Source: DASRHK01 sp035650495 (GTDB lineage Bacteria > Pseudomonadota > Gammaproteobacteria > Nevskiales > Nevskiaceae). Taken from it: a stretch of DNA of 64,000 nt. Of the stretch, positions 51,230 through 61,086 are shown in pieces. Position numbers and translations under genes: made by a program. The stretch spans positions 7,610 to 71,609 of the forward strand of contig DASRHK010000119.1 of assembly GCA_035650495.1 (NCBI GenBank), written 5' to 3'. The notes beneath the pieces are model-generated. The model made no database searches, was not told the origin of the DNA, and saw only the letters and a program-made list of their open reading frames with translations. The number at the start of each line of letters is the position of its first letter. The first letter of the stretch is position 1.

Positions 51230-52053
51230 TGCGCGCGCGCACCTTCACCCCCATTCCCGGCTTCAGTCTCACGCTCGGCGTGACGATCACCTATCTCTGC
51301 CTGATCGTGCTGATCCCGCTCGCCGGCGTGTTCTTCAAGGCCGCGGGGCTCGGGCTCGAGGGACTCTGGAACACGTTGTCGGCGCCGCGCGTGCTCGCAT
51401 CGCTCGAGCTTACGTTCGGATCGGCGCTGATCGCCGCATGCGCGAATGCCGTGTTCGGCCTGCTGGTCGCGTGGGTGTTCGTGCGCTACGAATTTCCAGG
51501 CAAGCGCTTGTTCGACTCGACCATCGACCTGCCCTTCGCGCTTCCGACCGCGGTCGCCGGCATCGCGCTGACGTCGCTCTACGCCGGCAACGGCTGGATC
51601 GGCCAGTTCCTCGAGCCGCACGGGATCAAGGTTGCCTATACGCCGCTCGGCATCATCGTCGCGATGACGTTCATCGGGCTGCCGTTCGTGGTGCGCACGG
51701 TCGAGCCCGTCTTGCGGGAGGCGGAGAAAGAGCTCGAGGAAGCTGCGGCATCCCTCGGCGCAAACCGCTGGCAAACCGTGTCGCGCGTGATCCTGCCGGC
51801 CGTGGGGCCCGCGTTGCTCACGGGCTTCGCGCTCGCGCTCGCGCGCGCGGTGGGCGAATACGGCTCGATCATCTTCATCGCCGGCAACATCCCGATGGTG
51901 TCGGAGATCGCGCCGCTGCTCATCATCATCAAGCTCGAGGAGTTCGACTACGCGGGCGCCACCGCGATCGCGGCGGCGATGCTGGTGATCTCCTTCACGC
52001 TGTTGCTGGCGATCAACGGGCTGCAGGCCTACGTGCGCCGGAGGAAAGCGTGA
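51229..52053 (+). CDS. cysT: Sulfate ABC transporter permease CysT
   Basis: A 274-residue ABC permease with about six TM segments. The EAA loop contacting CysA reads EEAAASLGANRWQTVSRVILP. LPFALPTAVAGIALTSLYAGNG and ARAVGEYGSIIFIAGNIP are characteristic of CysT. It forms the channel with CysW and overlaps its start by 4 bases. Confidence 0.96.
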   Translation: MRARTFTPIPGFSLTLGVTITYLCLIVLIPLAGVFFKAAGLGLEGLWNTLSAPRVLASLELTFGSALIAACANAVFGLLVAWVFVRYEFPGKRLFDSTIDLPFALPTAVAGIALTSLYAGNGWIGQFLEPHGIKVAYTPLGIIVAMTFIGLPFVVRTVEPVLREAEKELEEAAASLGANRWQTVSRVILPAVGPALLTGFALALARAVGEYGSIIFIAGNIPMVSEIAPLLIIIKLEEFDYAGATAIAAAMLVISFTLLLAINGLQAYVRRRKA

Positions 52054-52949
52054 GCGTCGATCATTCGCTGCTCGATCCCCCGAAGCTTCCGTTCGAGCCG
52101 CTCATCGAGCGCAATGCCGTCATCACCGAGCAGCCATGGGTGCGCTGGCTGCTGACCGCGCTCGCGCTCGTCTTCCTCTCCGCGTTTCTCTTGCTCCCGC
52201 TCGTCTCCGTGTTCGTCGAGGCGCTGCGCGGCGGCGTCCACGCGTACTTCGCCGCGTTCAAGGAGCCGGACGCGCTCGCTGCAATCAAGCTCACGCTGCT
52301 GACCGCCGCGATCGCCGTGCCGCTCAATCTCGTCTTCGGCATCTGTGCGGCGTGGGCGATCGCGAAGTTCGAGTTCCGCGGCAAGCAGATCCTGATCACC
52401 CTGATCGACCTGCCGTTCTCCGTCTCGCCGGTCGTCGCGGGCCTCATCTACGTGATCATCTTCGGCGCGCAAGGCTGGGCCGGCCCGTGGCTCGCGGCGC
52501 ACGACATCAAGATCATCTTCGCGGTGCCGGGCATCGTGCTCGCGACGATCTTCATCACCTTCCCGTTCATCGCGCGCGAGCTGATCCCGCTGATGCAGGA
52601 GCAGGGCCAGGACGACGAGCAGGCGGCGCTGTCGCTCGGAGCCTCGGGCTGGCAAACCTTCTGGAACATCACGCTGCCGAACATCCGCTGGGGCCTGCTC
52701 TACGGCGTGCTGCTCTGCAATGCGCGCGCGATGGGCGAGTTCGGCGCGGTGAGCGTGGTCAGCGGACACATCCGCGGCAAAACCAACACGATGCCGCTGC
52801 ACATCGAGATCCTCTACAACGAATACGCGTTCAGCGCGGCGTTCGCAGTGGCGTCACTGCTCGCACTGCTCGCGCTGCTGACGCTGGGATTGAAAGCGCT
52901 CGTCGAATGGCGGCACGCCGACGAGCTCGCCGCGACGAGGAGACACTGA
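52050..52949 (+). CDS. cysW: Sulfate ABC transporter permease CysW
   Basis: A 299-residue permease with about six TM segments. The EAA loop reads DDEQAALSLGASGWQTFWNITLP, and AMGEFGAVSVVSGHIRGKTNTMPLHIEILYNEY is CysW-specific. GTG is the start, overlapping the cysT stop by 4 bases; the stop overlaps cysA by 1 base. Confidence 0.96.
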   Translation: MSVDHSLLDPPKLPFEPLIERNAVITEQPWVRWLLTALALVFLSAFLLLPLVSVFVEALRGGVHAYFAAFKEPDALAAIKLTLLTAAIAVPLNLVFGICAAWAIAKFEFRGKQILITLIDLPFSVSPVVAGLIYVIIFGAQGWAGPWLAAHDIKIIFAVPGIVLATIFITFPFIARELIPLMQEQGQDDEQAALSLGASGWQTFWNITLPNIRWGLLYGVLLCNARAMGEFGAVSVVSGHIRGKTNTMPLHIEILYNEYAFSAAFAVASLLALLALLTLGLKALVEWRHADELAATRRH

Positions 52950-54079
52950 TGGACATCCATATCCGGGACGTGAGCAAGCGCTTCGGAGCGTTCCGCGCCC
53001 TGCGCGACGTCAATCTCGACATCGCTTCCGGCGAGCTGATCGCGCTGCTCGGCCCGTCGGGATCGGGCAAGACCACGCTGCTGCGCGCGATCGCAGGTCT
53101 CGAGAGCATCGACGCCGGTCAGATCAAGTTCGGCGAAGAAGACGCGGCGCGGCTGCCGGTGCAAGGACGGCGCGTCGGCTTCGTGTTCCAGCATTACGCG
53201 CTGTTCAAGCACATGACGATCGGCGAGAACGTCGCGTTCGGCTTGAGCGTGCGCGACAAACGGCATCGTCCCGCCGCAGCCGAGATCCAGCGTCGCGTGC
53301 AGGAATTGCTCGAGCTCGTGCAGCTGCCGGGATTGGAGAAGCGCTATCCGAACCAGCTCTCCGGCGGGCAGAAGCAGCGCGTTGCGCTCGCGCGCGCGCT
53401 CGCGATCGAGCCGCGCGTGCTGCTGCTCGACGAGCCGTTCGGCGCGCTCGATGCGAAGGTGCGCAAGGATCTGCGGCGCTGGCTCCGCGCGCTGCACGAT
53501 CGCACCGGCTACACCACGATCTTCGTCACGCACGATCAGGAAGAAGCGCTCGAGCTCGCCGATCGTATCGTCGTGATGAATCGCGGCGGCATCGAGCAGA
53601 GCGGCAGCGTCGACGAGCTCTATGAGCATCCGGCAACGCCCTTCGTGTTCGACTTCCTCGGCAGCACCAACATCATCGAAGCAGACGTGCTTGGGCGCCG
53701 GCTGGTGCACCAGCAGAAAGAGATCGCCACGCTGCACGACAGCATTCATCCCAACGGGCCAGTCGATGTGTACGTTCGACCCGGCGACTTGCGCGCCGTC
53801 GAAGCGAACTCACCCGGAATGGATGTGTTCGTGCGCTGGGTGCAGCGCACCGGACCGATCGTGCGTGCAGAGGTGAATCTGTCCGGAACCGAGACGGTAC
53901 TGACCGTAGAGCTGCCGCACCTGCATCACGACGTGCCGCTGTTCAAGGCGGACGCGCGGCTGCGTCTGCGCATGATGCAGTTCAGCCTGTATCCGCGCGG
54001 AAGCCGTCTGCCCTCGCGCAGCGTCGTCGAGCCGCCGATCCTGATCGGCCGCGAGCGCGAAAGAGCGCGATTGAGCTAG
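52949..54079 (+). CDS. cysA: Sulfate ABC transporter ATP-binding protein CysA
   Basis: A 376-residue ABC ATPase. Walker A is GPSGSGKTT, the signature is LSGGQKQR, Walker B is VLLLDEP, and the switch His lies in FVTHDQEE. A C-terminal TOBE-like regulatory domain follows (RPGDLRAVEAN onward). Its stop overlaps the stop of the SDR gene on the opposite strand by 4 bases. Confidence 0.96.
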   Translation: MDIHIRDVSKRFGAFRALRDVNLDIASGELIALLGPSGSGKTTLLRAIAGLESIDAGQIKFGEEDAARLPVQGRRVGFVFQHYALFKHMTIGENVAFGLSVRDKRHRPAAAEIQRRVQELLELVQLPGLEKRYPNQLSGGQKQRVALARALAIEPRVLLLDEPFGALDAKVRKDLRRWLRALHDRTGYTTIFVTHDQEEALELADRIVVMNRGGIEQSGSVDELYEHPATPFVFDFLGSTNIIEADVLGRRLVHQQKEIATLHDSIHPNGPVDVYVRPGDLRAVEANSPGMDVFVRWVQRTGPIVRAEVNLSGTETVLTVELPHLHHDVPLFKADARLRLRMMQFSLYPRGSRLPSRSVVEPPILIGRERERARLS

Positions 54080-55063
54080 TGCGCCGTCGCGCGATCGGCG
54101 AGATCGCGCAGGCCAGCTTCGACGCTCATCTGCCCGAGATAGCCGAGCTGTCGCCGCGCTTTCGCGTCGATCACCGTCACCGGCTGACCGAACAGCGACT
54201 GAGGCCATGCGCGTCGCCGGCGGCTTGCCCGGAAGGTGGAAGAGATCCCAGAGCGTTTCGCTCGTGGCACCGAGGATTTTCACCATCCACCGCGGCACGC
54301 TCTTCTCGGGAATCGTGATCCCCTGCGTGCCGAGCATGCTGGTGATGAAGCCATGCAGCTCGACCGGCGCACCGTCGGTGAGGAAATAGATCTCGCCGCC
54401 ACGTCCCTTCTCCGCTGCGAGCAGCATCCCTTCGACGACGTTGGCGACGTGACACGTCGAAGTCGGATAGCGCCCGCCGTCGATCCACATGAAGCGGCCG
54501 GTCTTCACCGCTTCGGAAAGCTGCACGAGCACCGAGGTGTCGTCGGCGCCCCAGATGAAGCGCGGCCGCACGATCACGGTCTTCAGCGCCGGGCTGTTCG
54601 CCGCCTGCACGATCGCTTCGGCGGCAGCCTTGGTCGCCGGATAGCGCGCGTGCGGATGCGCGGGGCGCGGACGCGATTCGTCGACGTCGACGAGCGGCGA
54701 GCCATCGGCGAGCACGGCTTCGGTGCTCACGTGCACGAGCGTTCGCACGCCGGCCTGCTTCGCAGCGTCGATGACGTTGCGCGTGCCGTCCACGTTGCCG
54801 CGCACGAACTGCTCTTTCGGCCCCCACTCCGCGACTTCTGCGGCGACGTGATGGACGACGTCGCAGCCGCGCATGCCCGCGGCCATCGCGGCGACGTCGT
54901 CGAGATCGCCGCGGACCGGGGTCGCGCCGAGCGCTTGGAGCGCCGCGTCGGACTTCTCGCTCCGCGAAAGCGCGTTCACCGTGTCGCCGCGCGCCACCAG
55001 CGCGCGGATCAGATTGCGTCCGACGAAGCCCGAGCCGCCGGTGATGAATGCGCGCGATCTCAT
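54076..55063 (-). pseudogene. NAD(P)-dependent epimerase/dehydratase (extended SDR) with a frameshift near base 54203
   Basis: An SDR enzyme with the NAD-binding motif TGGSGFVGRNLI at the N-terminus and the catalytic YPATK (Tyr and Lys). It resembles 3-beta-hydroxysteroid-dehydrogenase-like epimerases. The frame reads correctly from ATG at 55063 to about 54205 (GKPPATRMA) and then drifts into unrelated sequence. The expected C-terminus (SLFGQPVTVIDAKARRQLGYLG, ending ADRATAH) lies in another frame from about 54203 to 54076. One extra base in the GGCC at 54203-54206 explains it. This is either an assembly error or a recent pseudogene. Its ATG overlaps the stop of the preceding membrane enzyme by 4 bases. 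Confidence 0.8.
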
Positions 55064-56985
55064 TGGATCGGGTCGTCGTGCTGGTCGAGCTCCGCGAGGA
55101 TCGCGGCCTTCATCTGCGCCGCGCGGCCGGGATCGCGCTCGACCAGATTGGCCTGCTCGCGCGGATCGGCTGCGAGATCGTAGAGCTCGTCGGGCATCGG
55201 CGGCATCAGCAGATAGGGCTTGAGGTTCAGATAGTGCACGTACTTCCAGCGCCCCTGCAGCATCGCGATGCTGCCGGTGGTGAGCGCGTCGAAGCGGCGG
55301 TTGCGCTCGAAGTTCATCGAGAACGCCGGGTCGTCGTCGGCGTGCGCGTCGATCGCGATCGAGCGCCCCTCGACGTCCTGCATCGGCGGCAGGCCGGCGA
55401 GCGCGAGCAGCGTCTGCGGCAGATCGACCTGCTCGGCGATCACGTCGCTGCGGCCGCCTTGCGTCTGCGCCGGCGCCTTGATGATGAGCGGGACGTGGAT
55501 CAGATCCTCCGACAGCAGCGGGCCGCCGTGGCCGCCGTAGCCGCGGCTGAAGCTCTCGCCGTGATCCGCGCTGATGACGACGATCGACTGCTCGAAGCCC
55601 GGCTGCGCTTTCAGCCAGTCGAGGAAGCCGCCGATGTGATGATCGAAATAGCGGATGCCTTCGTCATAGCGACCCATGAAATCGCCGGGGAATGCGGGAT
55701 CCCGGCTCGCTTTCCACTGGTACGGCGGCTTCGAGTTGAATCGCGTGCGGTGATCCGGCGAGGGGTCGAACGTGCCGAGGAATTCCGGCGCGGCCGCATA
55801 CGGATCGTGCGGACCGAACAGGTGAACCCAGAGGAAGCGCGGATGCGCGGCGTCGGCGCTCCAGAGCTCCCGCGCAGAGTCGAGCGCGAGCTGCGGCGCG
55901 TAGTGACCGTTGGGCTGATAGTAGCCGACGCCCAGCAGCGCCTTGTCGGCCAGAATCTGCAGGAAGCGCAGTGGATAGGATTCCAGCGCCGCGTCGAACG
56001 ACGGCAGCCAGCGGCCCAGCGACCAGGCCCACAGCGAGGACGTCTTGGTCCGGTTCGAGCGCAGATCGTCGATCCACGGCAGCAGACGGTTCTGCGCCGG
56101 CGCGCCGCAGGCATTGGTGTCGACCGTCATCACGCGATAGCCGGCGTCGTGGAAGGCACGCAGCAGGTTGCGCCCGTACACCGCGTCGACCGGCCGGCTG
56201 CCGATGTTCCAGGCGCGATGCGTCCACGCGCGCACGCCGTAGAGGAAGCTCGCCGTCGTCGGCGACGTGAAATTGCTGTTCGCGTAGAAGCGATCGAACA
56301 CCGTCGCACCTCGAGCGAACTGGGTGAGCCGCGGCGTCGTCTCGCGCTGATAGCCGTAGAGCGACGTGTGATTCGCGGCGAACGTATCGATGGTGACGAG
56401 CACCACATCCGGCTTGTCGCCGTGGGCGAGCTGCGCGAGCGCGGGCTGCTTGCGGGTCGCGAGCGCGGTTTGCGCAGCCTCGATCGGGAGGAGCACGACC
56501 GTCACGATCGCAGAGACGATCGCCAGACGACGGCTGAGACGCAGCAGCGGACCGGGCTGCGGCGCACGCGCGGTCAGCGCCAGCGCAGCAATGGTCGCGC
56601 CCAGCGCGAGCACTGTCAGCGGAACCGTGGGCGCGATGCTCGGCGCCACGGCGTGCAGCCAGCTCACGGCGGCGTCGCCGAGGACGACGCCGGCGATCGC
56701 GCGGCCCAGCGCAAGCACGACCCATTGCGCGCGGGCCACCGCGGCAGGCGATCGCGCGACAGCGCGCAACGCGAGCCAGACGACCAACACGATGGCGAGC
56801 ATCGGCGGCGCGTACTCGACCCAGCTCGCGGCATAGACGAACGGGAATTGCCGCGCGTGCAGGAAATGGTGATAGCCGTCCAGGGTCGACAGGAATCCGA
56901 GCGGACATCCTAGGCCGAGCGGCACTGCCCACAAGGGCCACAGCTCCAGGCGCGCCCCCCGGCCGCCCTGACTCCCTTCTTCCAT
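55060..56985 (-). CDS. Membrane-anchored alkaline-phosphatase-superfamily enzyme annotated as sulfatase
   Basis: A 641-residue protein. About four TM segments occupy residues 15-175, followed by a sulfatase-like domain from VVLVTIDTF (metal Asp200). The metal-binding motif ISADHGESFSRGYGGHGG is present. At the nucleophile site it reads NFTSPTTASFL, placing Thr240 where sulfatases have the Cys or Ser converted to formylglycine, and the CxPxR Arg is Thr. Threonine is used by phosphoethanolamine and LTA-type transferases, so a phosphotransferase role fits better. It follows lysS by 18 bases and overlaps the SDR gene. Confidence 0.85.
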   Translation of the reverse strand: MEEGSQGGRGARLELWPLWAVPLGLGCPLGFLSTLDGYHHFLHARQFPFVYAASWVEYAPPMLAIVLVVWLALRAVARSPAAVARAQWVVLALGRAIAGVVLGDAAVSWLHAVAPSIAPTVPLTVLALGATIAALALTARAPQPGPLLRLSRRLAIVSAIVTVVLLPIEAAQTALATRKQPALAQLAHGDKPDVVLVTIDTFAANHTSLYGYQRETTPRLTQFARGATVFDRFYANSNFTSPTTASFLYGVRAWTHRAWNIGSRPVDAVYGRNLLRAFHDAGYRVMTVDTNACGAPAQNRLLPWIDDLRSNRTKTSSLWAWSLGRWLPSFDAALESYPLRFLQILADKALLGVGYYQPNGHYAPQLALDSARELWSADAAHPRFLWVHLFGPHDPYAAAPEFLGTFDPSPDHRTRFNSKPPYQWKASRDPAFPGDFMGRYDEGIRYFDHHIGGFLDWLKAQPGFEQSIVVISADHGESFSRGYGGHGGPLLSEDLIHVPLIIKAPAQTQGGRSDVIAEQVDLPQTLLALAGLPPMQDVEGRSIAIDAHADDDPAFSMNFERNRRFDALTTGSIAMLQGRWKYVHYLNLKPYLLMPPMPDELYDLAADPREQANLVERDPGRAAQMKAAILAELDQHDDPIQ

Positions 56986-57003
56986 CTCCCTCTCAGGGCT
57001 TTG

Positions 57004-58500
57004 CTAAGCCTCTGGCCTCATCTGCGGAAACAGCAGGACATCCCGGATGCTCGGCGAATCGGTCAGGAACATCACCAGCCGGTCGATCCCGAGCCCCTCC
57101 CCCGCGGTCGGCGGCAAGCCGTACTCGAGCGCGCGGATGTAGTCCGCATCATAGTGCATCGCCTCGAGGTCGCCCGCTTCCTTGGCCGCGACCTGCGCCT
57201 TGAAGCGCGCGGCCTGGTCGTCGGGGTCGTTGAGCTCCGAGAACCCGTTGGCGATCTCGCGACCGGCGACGAACAGCTCGAAGCGATCGGTGACGTCGGC
57301 GTTGTGATCGTTGCGGCGCGCGAGCGGCGACACTTCGGTCGGGAATTCCGTGATGAAGGTCGGATCGAGAAGCTTCGCCTCGACGGTCTTCTCGAACACC
57401 TCCGTGAGCAGCTTGCCCGCGCCGTACTGCGACTTCACATCGCCGCCGACTTTCTTCGCGAGCGGCTCGAGATACGCGCGGTCGAGCAGCCTCGCCGGAT
57501 CGACGCCGGGATTGAAGTGCGCGACCGCCTCGCGCATCGTCCAGCGCTGGAAGGGCTTCGAGAGATCGTAGTCGCGATCCTGATAGTTCACCGTCGTCGT
57601 GCCGTTCACGGCCAGCGTCACGTCGCGCAACAAGTTCTCCGACAGATCCATCAGGTCCTTGTAGTCCGCGTAGGCCTGGTAGAACTCGAGCATGGTGAAC
57701 TCGGGATTGTGGCGCGTCGACAATCCTTCGTTGCGGAAATTGCGATTGATCTCGTAGACGCGCTCGAAGCCGCCGACGACGAGGCGCTTCAAGTACAGCT
57801 CCGGCGCGATGCGCAGGAACAGCTCGCGATCCAGCGCATTGTGGTGCGTGATGAACGGACGCGCGGTCGCGCCGCCGGCGATCGGCTGCAGCATCGGCGT
57901 CTCGACTTCGACGAAGCCGAGCGAGTCGAGGAACTGCCGGATGTAGGCGATCGTGCGCACGCGCTTCTCGAACACGACCTTCACGCCGGGATTCGCGATG
58001 AGATCGACGTAGCGCTGGCGATAGCGGATCTCGGTGTCGGTCAGGCCTGCCCATTTTTCGGGAAGCGGCCGCACGGTCTTGACCAGCAGATGCAGCGACG
58101 TCGCGCGCAGCGACAGCTCGCCGGTCTTGGTCTTCATCATCGTGCCTTCCACACCAATGATGTCGCCGATGTCCCAATGCTTGAAGGCCTCGTACGTCTG
58201 TTCGCCGATCGCGTTCATCTGAACAAAGATCTGAATGCGCCCGGACATGTCCTGGAGCACGACGAAGGACACCTTGCCCTGTCCGCGCTTCGCCATGATT
58301 CGCCCGGCGATCTTGAACTTCGTCGTCTCGCCCTCCAGCGACGCCGCATCGCGATGCCCGTAGCTGCCGTGCAGATGCGCGGCAAGCGTGTCGCGCCGAA
58401 ACGTGTTCGGGAACGCGTTGCCGGCGGCGCGCAGCTTTTCGAGCTTCTCGCGCCGAGCGGCAATGACGTAACTCTCGTCCTGTTGTTGTTCTTCGCTCAT
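57004..58500 (-). CDS. lysS: Lysyl-tRNA synthetase (class II)
   Basis: A 498-residue class II LysRS. The N-terminal OB-fold anticodon domain (FKIAGRIMAKRGQGKVSFVVLQD) is followed by the catalytic core, with motif 2 at FRNEGLSTRHNPEFTMLEFY and motif 3 at GLGIDRLVMFLT. ATG at 58500 overlaps the prfB stop by 1 base (TAATG), the classic prfB-lysS coupling. Confidence 0.97.
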   Translation of the reverse strand: MSEEQQQDESYVIAARREKLEKLRAAGNAFPNTFRRDTLAAHLHGSYGHRDAASLEGETTKFKIAGRIMAKRGQGKVSFVVLQDMSGRIQIFVQMNAIGEQTYEAFKHWDIGDIIGVEGTMMKTKTGELSLRATSLHLLVKTVRPLPEKWAGLTDTEIRYRQRYVDLIANPGVKVVFEKRVRTIAYIRQFLDSLGFVEVETPMLQPIAGGATARPFITHHNALDRELFLRIAPELYLKRLVVGGFERVYEINRNFRNEGLSTRHNPEFTMLEFYQAYADYKDLMDLSENLLRDVTLAVNGTTTVNYQDRDYDLSKPFQRWTMREAVAHFNPGVDPARLLDRAYLEPLAKKVGGDVKSQYGAGKLLTEVFEKTVEAKLLDPTFITEFPTEVSPLARRNDHNADVTDRFELFVAGREIANGFSELNDPDDQAARFKAQVAAKEAGDLEAMHYDADYIRALEYGLPPTAGEGLGIDRLVMFLTDSPSIRDVLLFPQMRPEA

Positions 58501-59595
58501 TACAGACCTTGCTTGAGACTCGCCTCGATGAAGGGATCGAGCCGCCCGTCCAGCACCTTCTGCGTGTCCGCGATCTCCACACCCGTACGCAGATCCTTGA
58601 TGCGCGACTGATCGAGCACGTACGAGCGGATCTGGTTGCCCCACTCGACGTCGCTCTTCGAATCTTCCAGCTTCTGCTTCTCGGCGTTGCGCTTGTTCAT
58701 CTCCAGATCGTACAGCTTCGCCTTCAGCATCTTCATCGCGCGATCGCGATTCGCATGCTGGCTGCGCTCGGTCTGGCAGGCGACGACGATCCCGCTCGGC
58801 AGATGCTTGATGCGGATCGCCGACTCGGTTTTGTTGACGTGCTGGCCGCCAGCGCCGCTCGAGCGATAGGTGCCGACCTCGAGATCGGCGGGATTGATGT
58901 CGATCTTGATGTCATCGTCGACCTCGGGCGTGACGAACACGCCGGCGAACGAAGTGTGCCGGCGATTGCCCGAATCGAACGGCGACTTGCGCACGAGCCG
59001 ATGTACGCCGGTCTCGGTACGCAACCAGCCGTACGCATAAGGACCCTGCACGAAGATCGTCGCCGACTTGATGCCCGCGACTTCGCCGTCGGAGCGCTCG
59101 AGCAGCTCGGCCTTGAAGCCCTTCTCCGCTGCCCAGCGCAAGTACATGCGCAGCAGCATCTCGGCCCAGTCCTGCGCTTCGGTGCCACCGGCGCCGGCCT
59201 GCAAATCGAGGAATGCGTTGTGGGCGTCCATCGGCCCGGAGAACATGCGCTTGAATTCGAGATCAGCGGCGATGCGATCGAGCTTGGCGAGATCGCGCTC
59301 GATCTCCGTGAGCGTGGCGCTGTCGCCCTCGGAAGCCGCGAGCTCGGCGAGCTCGACCGCGTCCTTCAAGCCGGACGTGGCTCGATCGATCGGCTGGATC
59401 ACGCCTTCGAGCTGGGCGCGCTCGCGGCCCAGGTTCTGGGCGTATTCCGGCTTGGTCCACACTTCCGAGCGCTCGAGCTCGGCGTTCACCTCGGCCAGGC
59501 GGTCCCGCTTGGCGTCGTAGTCAAAGATAGCCCCGCAGCGCGTCGAAACGCGTCTGCAGAGCCTTCACCTCTTCTCGAATCTGGGTGGCGTCCAT
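58500..59595 (-). CDS. prfB: Peptide chain release factor 2 (programmed +1 frameshift)
   Basis: RF2 releases peptides at UGA and UAA. The gene starts at ATG 59595; 24 codons are read to an in-frame TGA (59521-59523) preceded by CTT, and translation must shift +1 to continue for 340 residues. The main part contains the catalytic GGQ (SSGAGGQHVNKTES) and the recognition region with SPFDSGNRRHTSFA. The total product is 364 residues, normal for RF2. The frameshift autoregulates RF2 levels. Confidence 0.96.
59520..59526 (-). promoter_or_regulatory. prfB programmed ribosomal frameshift site
   Basis: On the minus strand the site is CGGGGCTATCTTTGAC: an internal Shine-Dalgarno-like GGGG, then TAT, the slippery CTT and the TGA-C context. 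The spacing is the same as in the E. coli prfB site. Slow decoding of UGA when RF2 is scarce promotes the +1 shift. Confidence 0.93.
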
Positions 59596-59663
59596 GGGGC
59601 GCGCAGTTTACACTCTCCTCGACAACAACATCCTCCAAGCCGGGGATTTTTGGGGAGAAAAGC

Positions 59664-61070
59664 ATGAAGCACCGCTCAAGCCTGCGTGCCGTCATCGCCG
59701 CGATTGCGGTTCTGCTGCCGGCGCTCGCGTCGGCGCAGGATGCGGATCGGCGCTTCTATCTCTCGCCGATGTTCTCCTACGACATCCTCTCCAGCGATCG
59801 CGCGCTGAAGGACGGGCTCGGCGGCCAGCTGATGTTCGGCAAGAAGATGACGAACTCGCTGAACGTCGAGATCGGCGGCTATTACGTCAGCGCGAAGCCG
59901 GAAACCGGCTTCGGCGACGAGCGCGCCAGCCTCTATGCGGTCGGCGGCGGCATCATGCTGTTCCCCACCAACACCGTGCCGTGGGTCTTCATCGACCTCG
60001 ACGTCTACAGCAACTGGGGCAAGAAGACGCCCGGCCAGCCGACCTGGCAGGGCGACTATCGCTCCACCGTGTTCGACGCCGGCCTCGGCGCGCTCATCCC
60101 GCTCGGCTTCGACGGCAACGGCTTCATGCCGGATGGCACGTCGCTGCGCGTGGAAGCACGCTATCGCTATGACCAGCACGGCGAGCCGCTGATGGGTCAC
60201 GGCGTGAAGGACGATGCGTACGACGTCGCGCTGAACGTCGGCGTGCTGATCCCGTTGACGCATACCGCGAAGAAAGTCGAAGAAGCCCCGGCGCCCGCGC
60301 CGGAAGTCGTTCCGCCCGCCGCGCCCGCCGACGCCGACAACGACGGCGTGAGCGACGACACGGATCAGTGCCCTGACACGCCTGCCGGCACGCAGGTCGA
60401 CGACAAAGGCTGCCCGGCGCAAGCCGCGGCAGCGCCGACGGGCGGCGACTGCGCGGTTCCGGGTCCGGGCCAGCAGGCCAGCCTGCAAGGCTGCAAGGAA
60501 GGCAGCGTCGTCGCGCTGTCGGGCGTGAACTTCGATAGCGGCAAGTCAACGCTCACCGGCCAGGCCAAGACGATCCTCGACAGCGTCGCCGACGCGCTCA
60601 AGGCCTCGGCGGACATCAAGGTCGAGATCGACGGCCACACCGACAACGTCGGCTCGGGCGCCTCGAACCAGAAGCTCTCGGAAGCGCGCGCGAAGTCGGT
60701 AAAGAAGTATCTCGTCGAGAAAGGCATCGCCGCCGATCGCATGACGACCAAGGGCTTCGGCATGAGCCAGCCGCTCGTCGCCAATGACACGCCCGAGGGC
60801 CGCGAGCAGAATCGCCGCATCGAGTTCAAGGTCGTGTCGGGCCAGGGCGCCGCGCCCGTCGGCTCGGAAGCGGCTCCGGCTGCCGCGCCTGCTGCCGCAC
60901 CGGCCGAATCGACACCCGCGCCTGCGGAATCGACACCGGCACCCGCGGACGCCGCACCCGCCGAGTCCGCGCCTGCGGCGCCGGCGGAGGCTGCGCCGTC
61001 GACCGAAAGCGCGCCGGCGCCCGAGACCGCTCCGGCGACTCCGGAAACTGCGCCGTCGACGCCGCAGTGA
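59664..61070 (+). CDS. ompA: OmpA-family outer-membrane protein with long Pro/Ala C-terminal tail
   Basis: A 468-residue protein. The signal peptide is cleaved after ALASA (residue 24), followed by an eight-strand barrel to about residue 205 and a Pro/Ala linker. A thrombospondin-type-3-like calcium repeat (DADNDGVSDDTDQCPDTP) and a peptidoglycan-binding OmpA domain (about 285-395, with DGHTDNVGSGASNQKLSEARA) come next. A tail of about 70 residues rich in Pro, Ala, Glu, Ser and Thr then extends past the domain, which is unusual. A GGGGAG ribosome site precedes ATG, and a terminator follows the stop. Confidence 0.93.
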   Translation: MKHRSSLRAVIAAIAVLLPALASAQDADRRFYLSPMFSYDILSSDRALKDGLGGQLMFGKKMTNSLNVEIGGYYVSAKPETGFGDERASLYAVGGGIMLFPTNTVPWVFIDLDVYSNWGKKTPGQPTWQGDYRSTVFDAGLGALIPLGFDGNGFMPDGTSLRVEARYRYDQHGEPLMGHGVKDDAYDVALNVGVLIPLTHTAKKVEEAPAPAPEVVPPAAPADADNDGVSDDTDQCPDTPAGTQVDDKGCPAQAAAAPTGGDCAVPGPGQQASLQGCKEGSVVALSGVNFDSGKSTLTGQAKTILDSVADALKASADIKVEIDGHTDNVGSGASNQKLSEARAKSVKKYLVEKGIAADRMTTKGFGMSQPLVANDTPEGREQNRRIEFKVVSGQGAAPVGSEAAPAAAPAAAPAESTPAPAESTPAPADAAPAESAPAAPAEAAPSTESAPAPETAPATPETAPSTPQ

Positions 61071-61086
61071 TCGATCGGCTCGAAAC

